A DNA stretch of 64,000 nucleotides from assembly GCF_013282725.1 (NCBI RefSeq), contig NZ_CP054043.1, forward strand, positions 3,410,001-3,474,000, read 5' to 3'. Positions 55,110 through 64,000 of this stretch are shown piece after piece. This stretch comes from Yersinia mollaretii ATCC 43969 (GTDB lineage Bacteria > Pseudomonadota > Gammaproteobacteria > Enterobacterales > Enterobacteriaceae). Both the position numbers and the translations under genes were made by a program. Each line of letters opens with the position of its first letter. Within the stretch, counting starts at the first letter, position 1. Below the pieces are notes generated by a model. That model searched no databases. It worked only from the letters and a program-made list of their open reading frames with translations, and was not told where the DNA came from.

Positions 55110-55997
55110 ATGATTAACGAAGACATATTGTTTATAGAAGAGTTAATTGAGTGGATTGAAATCAATTTAGAAAAGAGACCCACATTGGATGATGTGGCGA
55201 AGATTTCGGGATATTCAAAATGGCATCTGCAACGCAAATTTAAAAGTATTGTGGGGTTACAATTAGCCTCCTATATCCGTGGGCGGGTACTGACCCGTGC
55301 TGCGGTTGTGCTGCGTATCTCGCGGCGGCCCATCATTGAGATCTCAGATGAGTTGGGTTTTGACTCACAGCAGACCTTCACCCGCACATTTAAGAAGCGT
55401 TTTGGTATTACACCCAATAGTTTTCGCCAAATGGAGCATTGGGATGTGCAGGGGATGATACCTCGCTTTGGTTTTTATCAGAATTATACGCCAGAAATCA
55501 AACGGATATCTTTGCCAGAGAAGGAGCTTGTGGGCTTTACACGGCGGTTGGGTTTTGATGAGCACAACCATTGCAGTGGTCATCATTCCTCTTGCATGGC
55601 GATGAAAGATGAAATTTTGCTCGATTTCTTTAAGGAAGTTAACTTCTCTTGCCAGCGAGTCTACTCCCTGTTTTCTGCCAAAGACAGTCAGCAAGGGCAG
55701 AATACCGTGCACTATTCGACGGCAATTGATAAAGAGAAGCGGCATGAAATTCAGGGACATCGCGAAATAGATCATATCTCTATCCCGGCGGGCGAGTTTT
55801 TGTCGATATCCCATCAGGGCAGTGCCAAAGAGTGCGTGAAATTCTCAATTTATCTGTTTAATGACGTGCTACCTAAACTGCGTGAAGAGTTTGGTGGTGG
55901 CGTTGAAATGGAAGTGATTGAGGTGGACAGTTGTCATGCCGAATCGAAAATGCGCGATATCTCTTGCAGTTACAACTATCTCATGTCGGTTAGCTGA
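55110..55997 (+). CDS. AraC-family regulator, Rob-like, with C-terminal effector domain
   Basis: A 295-residue regulator. The N-terminal 110 residues are a MarA/SoxS/Rob-type double HTH (LDDVAKISGYSKWHLQRKFK, IIEISDELGFDSQQTFTRTF, KKRFGITPNSFRQ). The rest resembles the GyrI-like ligand-binding domain found in Rob. The whole domain order equals E. coli Rob, with a His/Cys-rich insert (NHCSGHHSSCMAM) that might bind metal. It is transcribed against the rsx genes and sits between rsxD and rsxC. Confidence 0.9.
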   Translation: MINEDILFIEELIEWIEINLEKRPTLDDVAKISGYSKWHLQRKFKSIVGLQLASYIRGRVLTRAAVVLRISRRPIIEISDELGFDSQQTFTRTFKKRFGITPNSFRQMEHWDVQGMIPRFGFYQNYTPEIKRISLPEKELVGFTRRLGFDEHNHCSGHHSSCMAMKDEILLDFFKEVNFSCQRVYSLFSAKDSQQGQNTVHYSTAIDKEKRHEIQGHREIDHISIPAGEFLSISHQGSAKECVKFSIYLFNDVLPKLREEFGGGVEMEVIEVDSCHAESKMRDISCSYNYLMSVS

Positions 55998-55998
55998 T

Positions 55999-56024
55999 AC
56001 TCTGCCGCGCGAGCACGGCAGAGT
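55999..56024. terminator. Hairpin between the regulator and rsxC 3' ends
   Basis: ACTCTGCCG / CGGCAGAGT stem with an eight-base loop, directly after the regulator stop and 30 bases downstream of rsxC. There is no T-run on either side, so it is a weak candidate terminator. Confidence 0.55.
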
Positions 56025-56053
56025 GCGGTTCAGTCTTACATGTCATATGCGCT

Positions 56054-58033
56054 TTAATCTGGGTTAGCCGCTTGCGCCGCTTTCTTGGCTTTCACTCTGG
56101 CAATGGCCGCAGCTACAGCGGCTTTGCGTGGATCTTCTTCAGGCGTATCAGTGTCGAGCTTATCATCTACTGATGTTCGCTCTGCTTGCGCCGCTTTCTT
56201 GGCTTTCACTCTGGCAATAGCCGCAGCCACAGCGGCTTTACGCGGATCTTCTTCAGGCGCATCAGTGTCGAGCTTATCATCTACTGATGGTTGCTCTGCT
56301 TGCGCCGCTTTCTTGGCTTTCACTCTGGCGATGGCCGCAGCCACCGCAGCTTTGCGCGGATCTTCTACTGCTGCGTCAACCGAGATGGTGATCTGTTTTT
56401 CAGCCTGGCGCGCTCTGGCCTGAGCTTTACGGGCCTCACGGGCGGCAATCACGGCGCTGTTATCCGGTGTTTGCCCCGCTATTACACTGATCACTGCCTC
56501 TGCATTTTCAGGCTGGCGAGCTAGGCGGTTGACAGCTGCCTCGACAGTTTGCTGATCAGCATCGGTTAGTTTGACCGCCGCTTGCTTATGGCGCAACTCA
56601 CGGGCTAATTTTTCCCGCGCAAGGCGGGCTTGTTTGGCCTCGAAACGGGCTTTCGCTTCAGCCGCTCGGGCGCTCTCTTGATCGAGGGCGCGTATCTCGG
56701 CCTTCTCCTGACGGTAATACTGCACCAGTGGAATATTACTTGGGCAAACATAAGCGCAAGCACCACATTCAATACAATCAAATAAATTATGATTGCGTGC
56801 CTTCTCATGCTCTTCGCCACGGCTAAACCAGTAAAGTTGTTGCGGCAATAAACCCGCCGGGCAGGCATCGACACATAAACCACAACGGATACAGGATTGC
56901 TCTGGTTCTGACAGCCCCATTTCCGCCTCAGCGGGGGCTAAAATACAGTTACTGATCTTAACAATGGGCACATCTAAACTGGGCAGGGTAAAGCCCATTA
57001 ATGGCCCCCCCATAATCACCATCGGTTGGCTTTGCGGCTGAAATCCCGCCAATTTTAGCAAGTGCAGTACGGGGGTGCCAATTCTGGCCCAGAAATTCCC
57101 CGGCTTCGCTAGGGCATCGCCCGTTAATGTCACCACCCGCTCGATTAAAGGCTCATCGTCGATAATCGCCCTTTTGATCGCGACCACCGTCCCGACGTTC
57201 TGCATCAAGACGCCGATGGATGAGGAGTGCTTACCCATTGGCACTTCTTTGCCCGTCAGAATTTTGGTGAGCTGCTTGGCCCCACCGGACGGGTATTTGG
57301 TGGGCACAACCCGCAACTGAATATCATCATGGCCGAGCAGCGCCTGTTGCAGTGCTTCAATGGCTTGCGGTTTATTGTCTTCAATGCCAATCAACACCTG
57401 CTGAGGTTGCAGCAAGTGCCTTAAAATTTCGATGCCCGTGATCAGTTCATCAGCATGGTCTTGCATCAACCTATCATCGGCAGTGATGTAAGGTTCACAT
57501 TCGGCGGCATTGATAATTAGTGTAGTGACGCTATTCAAGCCGCCCTGCAATTTGCTGGCGGTGGGGAAGCCCGCGCCACCTAAACCGGCAATTCCTGCCT
57601 GATGAATGCGATCCAGTAGGGCGATTTTGTCCCGCTGAAGGTAGTCTGCCCACGGCTGCTGCTTACGCCAGCGGTCTTCTCCATCGGGAGTGATATGCAC
57701 GCACAATTCAGCCAGACCGGAGGGGTGCGCGGTGGTATGGGGAGCAATTGCGGTAATGATGCCGGAAGTGGGAGCATGGACTGGCACGGTGCGGCCACGG
57801 CCAACCGTCAGCGGCTGGCCCTTTAAGACGGCTTCACCCGTCCTGACACACAATTCCCCCTCAGGCCCGAGATGTTGCTGCAATGGAATGATCATTTGAT
57901 CAGGCAGAGAGGCCACCCGCATCGGTACCGTGCTAGATTGCAACTTCATCTCAGGGGGATGAATACCGCCGTCGAAATCCCAAATATTGTCGCGTTGGCG
58001 GGCCGTAAACAGCTTAAACATGTTGCTCCACAT
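56054..58033 (-). CDS. rsxC: Electron transport complex subunit RsxC
   Basis: A 659-residue peripheral subunit with NADH/FMN-binding and iron-sulfur domains. The N-terminal region has [11 protein letters not shown] and [13 protein letters not shown], followed by the SLBB-like part. Two [4Fe-4S] motifs follow: [14 protein letters not shown] and [14 protein letters not shown]. The Ala/Lys-rich tail ends in three copies of a 38-residue unit starting [20 protein letters not shown] (last copy shortened to 27). It overlaps rsxB by 20 bases. Confidence 0.95.
   Translation of the reverse strand: MWSNMFKLFTARQRDNIWDFDGGIHPPEMKLQSSTVPMRVASLPDQMIIPLQQHLGPEGELCVRTGEAVLKGQPLTVGRGRTVPVHAPTSGIITAIAPHTTAHPSGLAELCVHITPDGEDRWRKQQPWADYLQRDKIALLDRIHQAGIAGLGGAGFPTASKLQGGLNSVTTLIINAAECEPYITADDRLMQDHADELITGIEILRHLLQPQQVLIGIEDNKPQAIEALQQALLGHDDIQLRVVPTKYPSGGAKQLTKILTGKEVPMGKHSSSIGVLMQNVGTVVAIKRAIIDDEPLIERVVTLTGDALAKPGNFWARIGTPVLHLLKLAGFQPQSQPMVIMGGPLMGFTLPSLDVPIVKISNCILAPAEAEMGLSEPEQSCIRCGLCVDACPAGLLPQQLYWFSRGEEHEKARNHNLFDCIECGACAYVCPSNIPLVQYYRQEKAEIRALDQESARAAEAKARFEAKQARLAREKLARELRHKQAAVKLTDADQQTVEAAVNRLARQPENAEAVISVIAGQTPDNSAVIAAREARKAQARARQAEKQITISVDAAVEDPRKAAVAAAIARVKAKKAAQAEQPSVDDKLDTDAPEEDPRKAAVAAAIARVKAKKAAQAERTSVDDKLDTDTPEEDPRKAAVAAAIARVKAKKAAQAANPD
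56057..56365 (-). repeat. Tandem 114-base repeats in the rsxC tail
   Basis: Units at 56252-56365 and 56138-56251 (114 bases each) and a partial unit at 56057-56137. The copies are nearly the same in DNA, differing in a few third positions and in the QP/RT and A/T residues, which points to recent expansion or gene conversion. Confidence 0.88.
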
Positions 58034-58637
58034 CTATCATTTTCACCGGAATCATTTGCGAGGCAACTAACTGAGCAGGAATGTTCTTCACCGGGATGGT
58101 GTTCAAGTCCCACTTCCAGTTAGCGGTGGTGGTAGCAACCGGGATCATTTCAATACAATCGGTCGGGCAAGGGGCGACGCAAAGGTCACAGCCGGTGCAG
58201 AGATCCGGTAATACGGTATGCATGGCTCGGGTTGCACCGACAATGGCATCGACTGGGCACGCCTGAATACATTTAGTGCAACCGATACAGTTAGCTTCAT
58301 CAATAAAAGCCACTTTACGCTGTGGATGGGCCGCCGCTTCATCGCCGTCTAAGGGGTGTGGCTCCACTGCTAGCAACTCAGCCAACTTAAGCATCACTTG
58401 CTCGCCACCGGGGGCGCATTTGTTGATCTTTTCACCATTACTGGAGACGGCTTCAGCATAGGGGCGACAACCGGGATAGCCGCATTGACCGCACTGGCTT
58501 TGAGGCAAGATGGCTTCGACCTGCTCAACCACCGGATCACTCTCAACCTGAAAACGGCGGGCAGCAAAACCCAGCACTGCACCAGAAATCAGCGCCAATG
58601 TACTTAATGCAGCAATGGCAATCCATAACGACATCAT
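58014..58637 (-). CDS. rsxB: Electron transport complex subunit RsxB
   Basis: A 207-residue ferredoxin-like subunit anchored by its N-terminal helix (residues 4-25). The four-cysteine [15 protein letters not shown] motif and two ferredoxin clusters ([16 protein letters not shown] and [16 protein letters not shown]) are intact. One-base overlap with rsxA. Confidence 0.95.
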   Translation of the reverse strand: MMSLWIAIAALSTLALISGAVLGFAARRFQVESDPVVEQVEAILPQSQCGQCGYPGCRPYAEAVSSNGEKINKCAPGGEQVMLKLAELLAVEPHPLDGDEAAAHPQRKVAFIDEANCIGCTKCIQACPVDAIVGATRAMHTVLPDLCTGCDLCVAPCPTDCIEMIPVATTTANWKWDLNTIPVKNIPAQLVASQMIPVKMIDVEQHV

Positions 58638-59218
58638 TAGAACTTCACCAATCCGGTAAAGCCCATAAAGGCCAGTGACATTAGCCCAGCAGTAATCAGC
58701 GCAATGGAGGAGCCACGGAAGGGCGCAGGAACGTCAGCCACCGCCAGCCGTTCACGAATTGCCGCGAACAGCACCATGACTAATGAGAAACCGGCAGCGG
58801 CACTGAAGCCATAAACCGCCGATTGCATGAAATTGTGAGATTGATTCACGTTGAGCAAGGCAACACCTAAAACAGCACAGTTGGTAGTGATCAGTGGCAA
58901 AAAGATGCCCAGCAAACGATAAAGCGCCGGACTGGTTTTGCGCACCACCAATTCAGTGAATTGAACCACGACAGCGATAACTAAAATGAATGCGAGTGTC
59001 CGCAAATAGACCAGCCCAAGGGGCAGCAAGATAAAACTGTTTACCATCCAGGCGCAAACCGAGGCCAGTGTCAGAACAAAAGTGGTTGCCAGCCCCATAC
59101 CAATGGCGGTCTCCAGTTTTTTGGAGACACCCATAAACGGGCAGAGGCCAAGAAACTTGACCAGAACGAAGTTGTTTACCAACACAGTACCGACGAACAG
59201 GAGCAGGTATTCAGTCAT
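58637..59218 (-). CDS. rsxA: Electron transport complex subunit RsxA
   Basis: A 193-residue membrane subunit with six helices. The conserved [20 protein letters not shown] and [14 protein letters not shown] carry the two cysteines that ligate an intramembrane iron-sulfur centre in Rnf complexes. First gene of the rsxABC block. Confidence 0.95.
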   Translation of the reverse strand: MTEYLLLFVGTVLVNNFVLVKFLGLCPFMGVSKKLETAIGMGLATTFVLTLASVCAWMVNSFILLPLGLVYLRTLAFILVIAVVVQFTELVVRKTSPALYRLLGIFLPLITTNCAVLGVALLNVNQSHNFMQSAVYGFSAAAGFSLVMVLFAAIRERLAVADVPAPFRGSSIALITAGLMSLAFMGFTGLVKF

Positions 59219-59329
59219 TGCAGAACCTAAAAAAATAAAAGCCGCCTATTATCCAAAATTGGCGGCCTAACGACAACAGATGAAGTGCAGGGTTATTGCG
59301 ATTTTAGGAGGGAAATGTGCTTAATTCCC

Positions 59330-59773
59330 TTATTGTTCGGTAAAAGTATGCTTCACCCGTTGCGATCGCTTGATGTAAGGGACGAAAACAGCCGCAGCTA
59401 ACAGAGGCCATCCTAAAGTTCGTAATGCGATATCGTCGCTGATAGGTGAGAAAGCGAACGCTTTTAGCGCTAATAATACGGTGATGAGTAGCCAGAGAAT
59501 AAACCATTTGACCAAGCGCCGCGAGCGGCTACAAAACAGCCAAATGACCCATAAAGTATAAACCCACATCAATACTGTAGTGATGACGGAGAAATACCAT
59601 TGCAGCGTAAACGCTTGCGAGTTGGTCACCAGATACTCTCTCGATGCGGGCGTAAAAATCGCCATGGCATACAGCGCCAGCATTAACGTGGCACTGAGCA
59701 GAGTCACAATAAGATAGGCCAGAGGAGCCAATAACCAGCCCCCAATACGTTGATATTCTTGCGGTTGAGACAT
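59330..59773 (-). CDS. ydgK: DUF2569 inner-membrane protein (YdgK-like)
   Basis: A 147-residue protein with four hydrophobic segments and the DUF2569 start YQRIGGWLLAPLAYLIVTLL. E. coli ydgK also lies next to rsxA. No function is known. The 110-base gap to rsxA may hold the rsxA promoter, or the two may be co-transcribed. Confidence 0.85.
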   Translation of the reverse strand: MSQPQEYQRIGGWLLAPLAYLIVTLLSATLMLALYAMAIFTPASREYLVTNSQAFTLQWYFSVITTVLMWVYTLWVIWLFCSRSRRLVKWFILWLLITVLLALKAFAFSPISDDIALRTLGWPLLAAAVFVPYIKRSQRVKHTFTEQ

Positions 59774-59839
59774 GGTAAGCCTTTTAATCTATTGACAAAA
59801 GCGATAGTCGCGCTGCGAATACCACCCATCTGAATGGGT

Positions 59840-61597
59840 CTAGCTTAACCCGCTAATGTGTCCTTCGTCATCTATATCAATATGGAAATACCCCGGTTGG
59901 GCACCCAAACCGGGCATGGTCATAATATTTCCGGCATAGACACGGACAAATCCAGCACCCGCTGATAGGGCGCAGGCAGTGATGGGCAGCACAAAATCAT
60001 GTGGGACCCCTTTTAGGCTGGCGTCGGCGCTAATCGACAGCGGTGTTTTGGCGATACAAAGTGGCAAATGACCAAAACCGGCTGCGGTTATCTCATCCAG
60101 TTGCTGGCGTGCTTGCGAGGTGAAAGTGATTTCGCGTGCGCCATAGCCTTGAGCCAAAATGTGCAGTTTTTGCTCCAACGAGGCATCGTCTGGGTACGGC
60201 AAGCAAGGTTTAGTTGCCTTTTCGCAGGCATCGATCACCTGTTGGGACAGGGCCACTGTTCCGGCCCCACCCTCGGCAAAAGCATCACTGAGTTCGCAGG
60301 CCTGTGCACCTGCAGATAACGCATAGTCAGCTAAGAATTTCAGCTCTGCGGCGCTATCGTCAGGAAAACGGTTTACCGCCACCACCACCGGTAAACCGTA
60401 GCTTTTGGCGTTATTAATGTGCCATCTCAGATTGGTGCAACCTTCATTCAGTAGCGGAATGTTCTCGCTGAGGATCGCGGCAGGTAGCGGCTGACCGGGT
60501 TTGATATCAAAAGCCCCGCTATTGGCTTTCAGGCTGCGCAGTGTCGCCACCAATACCACGCAGGCGGGGGTTATGCCCGATTGGCGATATTTGATGTTAA
60601 AGAACTTCTCCATCCCCATATCAGAACCGAAACCGGCTTCCGTTACCACATAATCGGCTAATTGCAGCCCTAAACGGTCCGCCAGTACTGAAGAGTTGCC
60701 GTGCGCGATGTTCGCGAATGGCCCGGCGTGGATCAGTACTGGTGTCTGCTCGCTGGTTTGCATCAGTGTCGGGTGGATAGTCTCTTTCATGAGGGCTGCC
60801 ATAGCCCCCGCGACACCCAGATCATCGGCGGTAATCGTCTGGCCAGTCATTGAGTGAGCCAAAATAATGCGGCCAATGCGCTGGCGCATATCTCGTCGAC
60901 TTTCTGATAATGCCAAAATTGCCATCAATTCAGATGCGGCGGTTATCTCTACACGATCAGCGCGTTCAACCCCATTAGTACCACCGCCGATGCCTACCTG
61001 AATATGCCGCAACGCCCGATCATTATGATCAACCACTCGCGGCCAGAGAATCTGCTGCGGGTCAATATTGAGTAACGGCATACCCGTTTGTTGACTAAAA
61101 ACTTGGCCCAAGCGCTGCTCATGATAGAGGCGCGCATCCAGCGCGGCGGCCGCCAGATTATGCGCGGCGCTGATGGCATGGATATCGCCCGTCATATGCA
61201 GGTTCAGTTTCTCCATTGGAACCACTTGCGCCGCACCGCCGCCAGCGGCTCCCCCTTTAACACCAAAAACAGGGCCGAGGCTGGGTTGACGGATACAGGC
61301 CACGCTGCGATAACCTAACCGATTGATTCCCTGACTTAAACCAATGGTCGTGACGGTTTTACCTTCCCCCAACGGGGTGGGCGTAATACTGGAGACCAAA
61401 ATCAGCTTGCCCTGTGGCGCTTCAGGCCGTAGAGCACGGATATCGACTTTCGCCATATGATGACCATAAGGGATGAGATCATCAGCCGACAGCCCCAACT
61501 GCTGAGCAATCTGTTGGATCGGGAGCAAACGGGTGTCAGGGTTCACATCAGAAATAGGGGATAGGTCATCGGCAGTTGAAGGCATTGTCGGTGTCAT
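59840..61597 (-). CDS. fhs: Formate-tetrahydrofolate ligase
   Basis: Makes 10-formyl-tetrahydrofolate from formate, ATP and THF. The P-loop [16 protein letters not shown] and FAVNxF-like [12 protein letters not shown], plus [20 protein letters not shown], identify the family. I start at ATG 61597 (585 residues) with AGGA upstream; ATG at 61645 adds a hydrophobic stretch not found in this cytoplasmic enzyme. E. coli K-12 lacks this gene. It gives the cell a route to recover formate as one-carbon units. It stands alone. Confidence 0.92.
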   Translation of the reverse strand: MTPTMPSTADDLSPISDVNPDTRLLPIQQIAQQLGLSADDLIPYGHHMAKVDIRALRPEAPQGKLILVSSITPTPLGEGKTVTTIGLSQGINRLGYRSVACIRQPSLGPVFGVKGGAAGGGAAQVVPMEKLNLHMTGDIHAISAAHNLAAAALDARLYHEQRLGQVFSQQTGMPLLNIDPQQILWPRVVDHNDRALRHIQVGIGGGTNGVERADRVEITAASELMAILALSESRRDMRQRIGRIILAHSMTGQTITADDLGVAGAMAALMKETIHPTLMQTSEQTPVLIHAGPFANIAHGNSSVLADRLGLQLADYVVTEAGFGSDMGMEKFFNIKYRQSGITPACVVLVATLRSLKANSGAFDIKPGQPLPAAILSENIPLLNEGCTNLRWHINNAKSYGLPVVVAVNRFPDDSAAELKFLADYALSAGAQACELSDAFAEGGAGTVALSQQVIDACEKATKPCLPYPDDASLEQKLHILAQGYGAREITFTSQARQQLDEITAAGFGHLPLCIAKTPLSISADASLKGVPHDFVLPITACALSAGAGFVRVYAGNIMTMPGLGAQPGYFHIDIDDEGHISGLS

Positions 61598-62005
61598 GGC
61601 GAGAAAAAGTCCTGTTATCAGTGATAAAACGGCGGTAGCCACCACTATGGATATAAATCACCGCAAAATTATCACATAAAGAGACAGGTCATTGACGATA
61701 TAAATCAATAAATGTGAAGTGACCCATGGCTAATAGAATGTTGACTTTCATTTGTTACATTTAATACTGAGCTATTAATATATGCACTTAATACTATCAT
61801 CTTGCGTATTTACCAAGTGAATTGGCTGTTTCTTTTACAGTGCAAGCAAGATTTTTTTAATTATTAAAAATTACACTCTCTTACTTGATGCTGATCATAT
61901 ATAAAACCCCCTCTATGATACCTGCGTTATATATTATTTGACTGGTCCGGTGTTTATCTTTTTCAGCGGCCGACGTCCCTAATAATCTAGGTGGTAACGC
62001 AATTT
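61598..62005. promoter_or_regulatory. Divergent region between fhs and the secretion ATPase gene
   Basis: About 400 AT-rich bases with runs of A and T near 61850-61870. A -10-like TATATT lies at 61929. No identifiable operator or RNA gene. Confidence 0.35.
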
Positions 62006-64000
62006 ATGGAAAACCATGTTCACTCCTCATTAGTCTGCGCAACCCGATTACTCCGTTTAGCGGGGTTAAATTCGCAAACTGTTGAGGATTTTGGTCAAAA
62101 TGCTGCAATAGATCGTTCGACAATGGTGACATTAGCTTCATTGCAGCGGTATTTATCGCAATTTTCAAGTGTCACGGCGGCACGTTTTAAAGTCAGAAAA
62201 CAACAATTAAATAAAATTAAGCCAGAACAGTTACCCCTCGCATTTCGTGATATGCAAGGCAACTTTATTTTATTAGCGCGATTTAATGAGCAGCAAGTAT
62301 TGCTACAACACGCCCACAGCAATAAACCTGAAATCATTACTTATCAGGAGCTTGTTGAGTTGTGGAGTGGGGTGGTTATTCATTGCAGCCATTCACGTTT
62401 TAATATTCGCTGGTTTATTCCTGTTTTGCTCCAGCATCGAAAATCGCTGATCCAAGTGCTGGTGCTATCCATGTTGTTACAGTTTTTGGCACTGATTTCG
62501 CCGCTTTTCTTTCAGGTCATCATGGATAAGGTATTAGTACATAATGCGCTGACAACACTGGACGTATTAATTATTACGCTGCTGGTGGTTGGGGTATATG
62601 AGGTCGTTTTGAAATTCCTACGAGAATATATTTTTTCCCATACCACGACCCGCGTTGATATCTTATTAGGAGGTAAGCTATTTAAGCATTTAATCAAATT
62701 GCCACTCAGCTATTTTAAGCAGCGGCATGTCGGGAATATTGTCGCCAGAGTGCGGGAGTTAGATAATATTCGCGAATTCATTACCGGATCAGCCCTGACA
62801 TTATGCGTGGATGTTGTTTTTACCCTCGTGCTATTTATTGTTATGTGGTGTATTTCTCCCTTGCTGAGTTCACTCATATTGGGCGTACTGCCGTTTTACT
62901 TGTTATTAGCGACGCTGACCACTCGGCCATTGCAAAAGAGAGTCGAAGTTTTGTGCGGTTGCGCGGCCCAAAATGGGGCATTTTTAACCGAAACGGTGTC
63001 TGGTGTTGAAACGGTAAAAAGTTTGGCGCTAGAGCCACAAATGCAGCAGCGCTGGGAGACGCAAACCCGTGATTATGCTGAAGCCAATTTTCGGGTTCAA
63101 AATCTGCAAAATTTCAGCAGCCAGACAGCACAGCTATTGCAAAAACTGGCGGGTGCGGGGGTCATTGTCGTTGGCGCGTATCAAGTTATGTCTGTTCAAC
63201 TCAGTATCGGGCAACTGATCGCCTTCAACATGTTGGCGGTACAGGCATTAATGCCGATGAGCAAATTGGTCGATTTATGGCAACAGAGTATTCGGGCGCA
63301 AGTCGGGCTAAGGCTGATATCAGATATTTTAAGCTTACCGGTTGAGCAGGCCGTGGGTGCCGCACCGACTGATCGCCACATTCGTGGTGATATCTCTCTG
63401 CAAAATGTCCTATTCCGCTATCGCCCAGATTTAGATCCCGTACTGCGCAATTTTTCACTCTCTTTGCGGGCGGGTGAACATATTGGGTTGGTGGGGCCAT
63501 CAGGTTCAGGTAAGAGCACCGTGGCCCGGCTATTACAGCGCCTCTATGTCGCGGAGCAAGGGGTCATCAGTTTTGATGGATACCCAATAGGCAATTTCTC
63601 TCCCGAATATTTAAGGCGGCAAGTGGGTGTCGTCATGCAAGAGAGCTACCTGTTCAATCGTACTGTGCGTGAAAATATTGCGCATTCACGGCCGACCGCG
63701 TCGCTCAGTGAGGTGGTGGAAGCGGCCTCTCTGGCGGGAGCGCACAACTTTATTTTGGCGCTGCCACTGGGTTACGACACCCTGCTGTCGGAGGGCGGCG
63801 CATCCCTTTCTGGCGGGCAACGTCAGCGGATTGCCATTGCCCGCACACTGCTCGCCAATCCCCGCATTCTCATTTTCGATGAGGCGACCAGCGCATTGGA
63901 TGATGAGTCACAAGCCGAAGTTCAGAAAAACATGGCCCGGATTATTGCTAACCGCACGGTTATCACCATTGCTCACCGACTCTCGACCGTCAGGTATTGC
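62006..64000 (+). CDS. Type I secretion ABC transporter (HlyB/RtxB-like), cut by window end
   Basis: Open from ATG 62006 to the last base, 665 codons, lacking only a short C-terminus. Residues 1-125 are a C39-peptidase-like domain without a catalytic Cys at the expected place (LLRLAGLNSQ), as in HlyB, where it binds the RTX substrate. Six membrane helices span about 150-430. The nucleotide-binding domain has Walker A GPSGSGKST at about 497-505, signature LSGGQRQ at about 601 and Walker B ILIFDEATSALD near 621. Such proteins export RTX toxins or adhesins with a membrane fusion protein and TolC; those partners and the substrate must lie beyond the window. Confidence 0.93.
   Translation, partial: MENHVHSSLVCATRLLRLAGLNSQTVEDFGQNAAIDRSTMVTLASLQRYLSQFSSVTAARFKVRKQQLNKIKPEQLPLAFRDMQGNFILLARFNEQQVLLQHAHSNKPEIITYQELVELWSGVVIHCSHSRFNIRWFIPVLLQHRKSLIQVLVLSMLLQFLALISPLFFQVIMDKVLVHNALTTLDVLIITLLVVGVYEVVLKFLREYIFSHTTTRVDILLGGKLFKHLIKLPLSYFKQRHVGNIVARVRELDNIREFITGSALTLCVDVVFTLVLFIVMWCISPLLSSLILGVLPFYLLLATLTTRPLQKRVEVLCGCAAQNGAFLTETVSGVETVKSLALEPQMQQRWETQTRDYAEANFRVQNLQNFSSQTAQLLQKLAGAGVIVVGAYQVMSVQLSIGQLIAFNMLAVQALMPMSKLVDLWQQSIRAQVGLRLISDILSLPVEQAVGAAPTDRHIRGDISLQNVLFRYRPDLDPVLRNFSLSLRAGEHIGLVGPSGSGKSTVARLLQRLYVAEQGVISFDGYPIGNFSPEYLRRQVGVVMQESYLFNRTVRENIAHSRPTASLSEVVEAASLAGAHNFILALPLGYDTLLSEGGASLSGGQRQRIAIARTLLANPRILIFDEATSALDDESQAEVQKNMARIIANRTVITIAHRLSTVRYC

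Noticed and set aside
56085..56423. Plus-strand 112-residue ORF with repeats
   Set aside because: It is the antisense shadow of the 114-base tandem repeats in rsxC.

Overview
The window reads as enterobacterial chromosome, most likely Yersinia of the enterocolitica/frederiksenii/intermedia type. The basis is protein-level resemblance to Escherichia coli orthologues, the rluB-cobO-yciK-sohB-yciN-topA-cysB-acnA-ribA-pgpB-lapAB-pyrF-yciH-osmB gene order, and two copies of a 120-125 bp palindromic interspersed repeat of a kind I know from Yersinia and relatives. The species call is from memory, not from a search.

Layout. (1) 1-3000: the inner end of an integrative element, with the C-terminus of a UvrD-like helicase cut by the window edge, a small membrane protein, tiny possible ORFs and a 559-residue tyrosine recombinase next to rluB. 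(2) 3100-31700: mostly housekeeping core genes: rRNA modification, cobalamin adenosylation, topoisomerase I, CysB, aconitase A, riboflavin and lipid enzymes, LapAB, PyrF, OsmB, an orphan ribulose-phosphate epimerase, YciT with fructose-6-phosphate aldolase, a CstA-type pyruvate/peptide transporter with its YbdD-type partner, RNase II and a YdeP-type molybdoenzyme. One BhsA-like gene here is frameshifted. (3) 31715-51421: a 19.7 kb transposon between ydeP and nth. It has about 180 bp imperfect inverted ends, a 6 bp flanking duplication and a resolvase/DDE-transposase/AAA-ATPase module near its right end, in the Tn552/Tn5053 manner but with no TniQ. Its cargo is a chaperone-usher fimbrial operon and a secreted NlpC/P60 hydrolase. 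(4) Nested inside is a Tn3-family transposon (39601-47382) with tnpR, tnpA, an HxlR regulator and a divergent quinone-oxidoreductase-like gene. Both of its terminal repeats were entered at the same base by an IS4321/IS5075-like IS110-family element. The left IS copy is complete (1327 bp by my reconstruction). The right copy has lost its far end together with the outer half of the right Tn3 repeat. (5) 51530-59800: nth and the rsx (rnf) electron-transport genes, unusually split into rsxABC and rsxDGE-nth by an opposite-strand Rob-like AraC regulator; then a DUF2569 gene. (6) 59840-64000: formate-tetrahydrofolate ligase and the first 665 codons of a type I secretion ABC transporter, open at the window edge.

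How it works together. The core genes are independent metabolic and envelope functions. The transposon is a horizontally acquired surface-adhesion package: major pilin, chaperone, usher and tip adhesin form one operon behind a long AT-rich leader. The likely companion regulator was beheaded by the Tn3 insertion, and a small pilin-like gene survives on the other side of it. The history I infer is: acquisition of the Tn552-like fimbrial transposon between ydeP and nth, insertion of the Tn3 element beside the fimbrial operon, insertion of IS copies into both Tn3 ends, then a deletion that removed the right end of one IS and of the Tn3 element.
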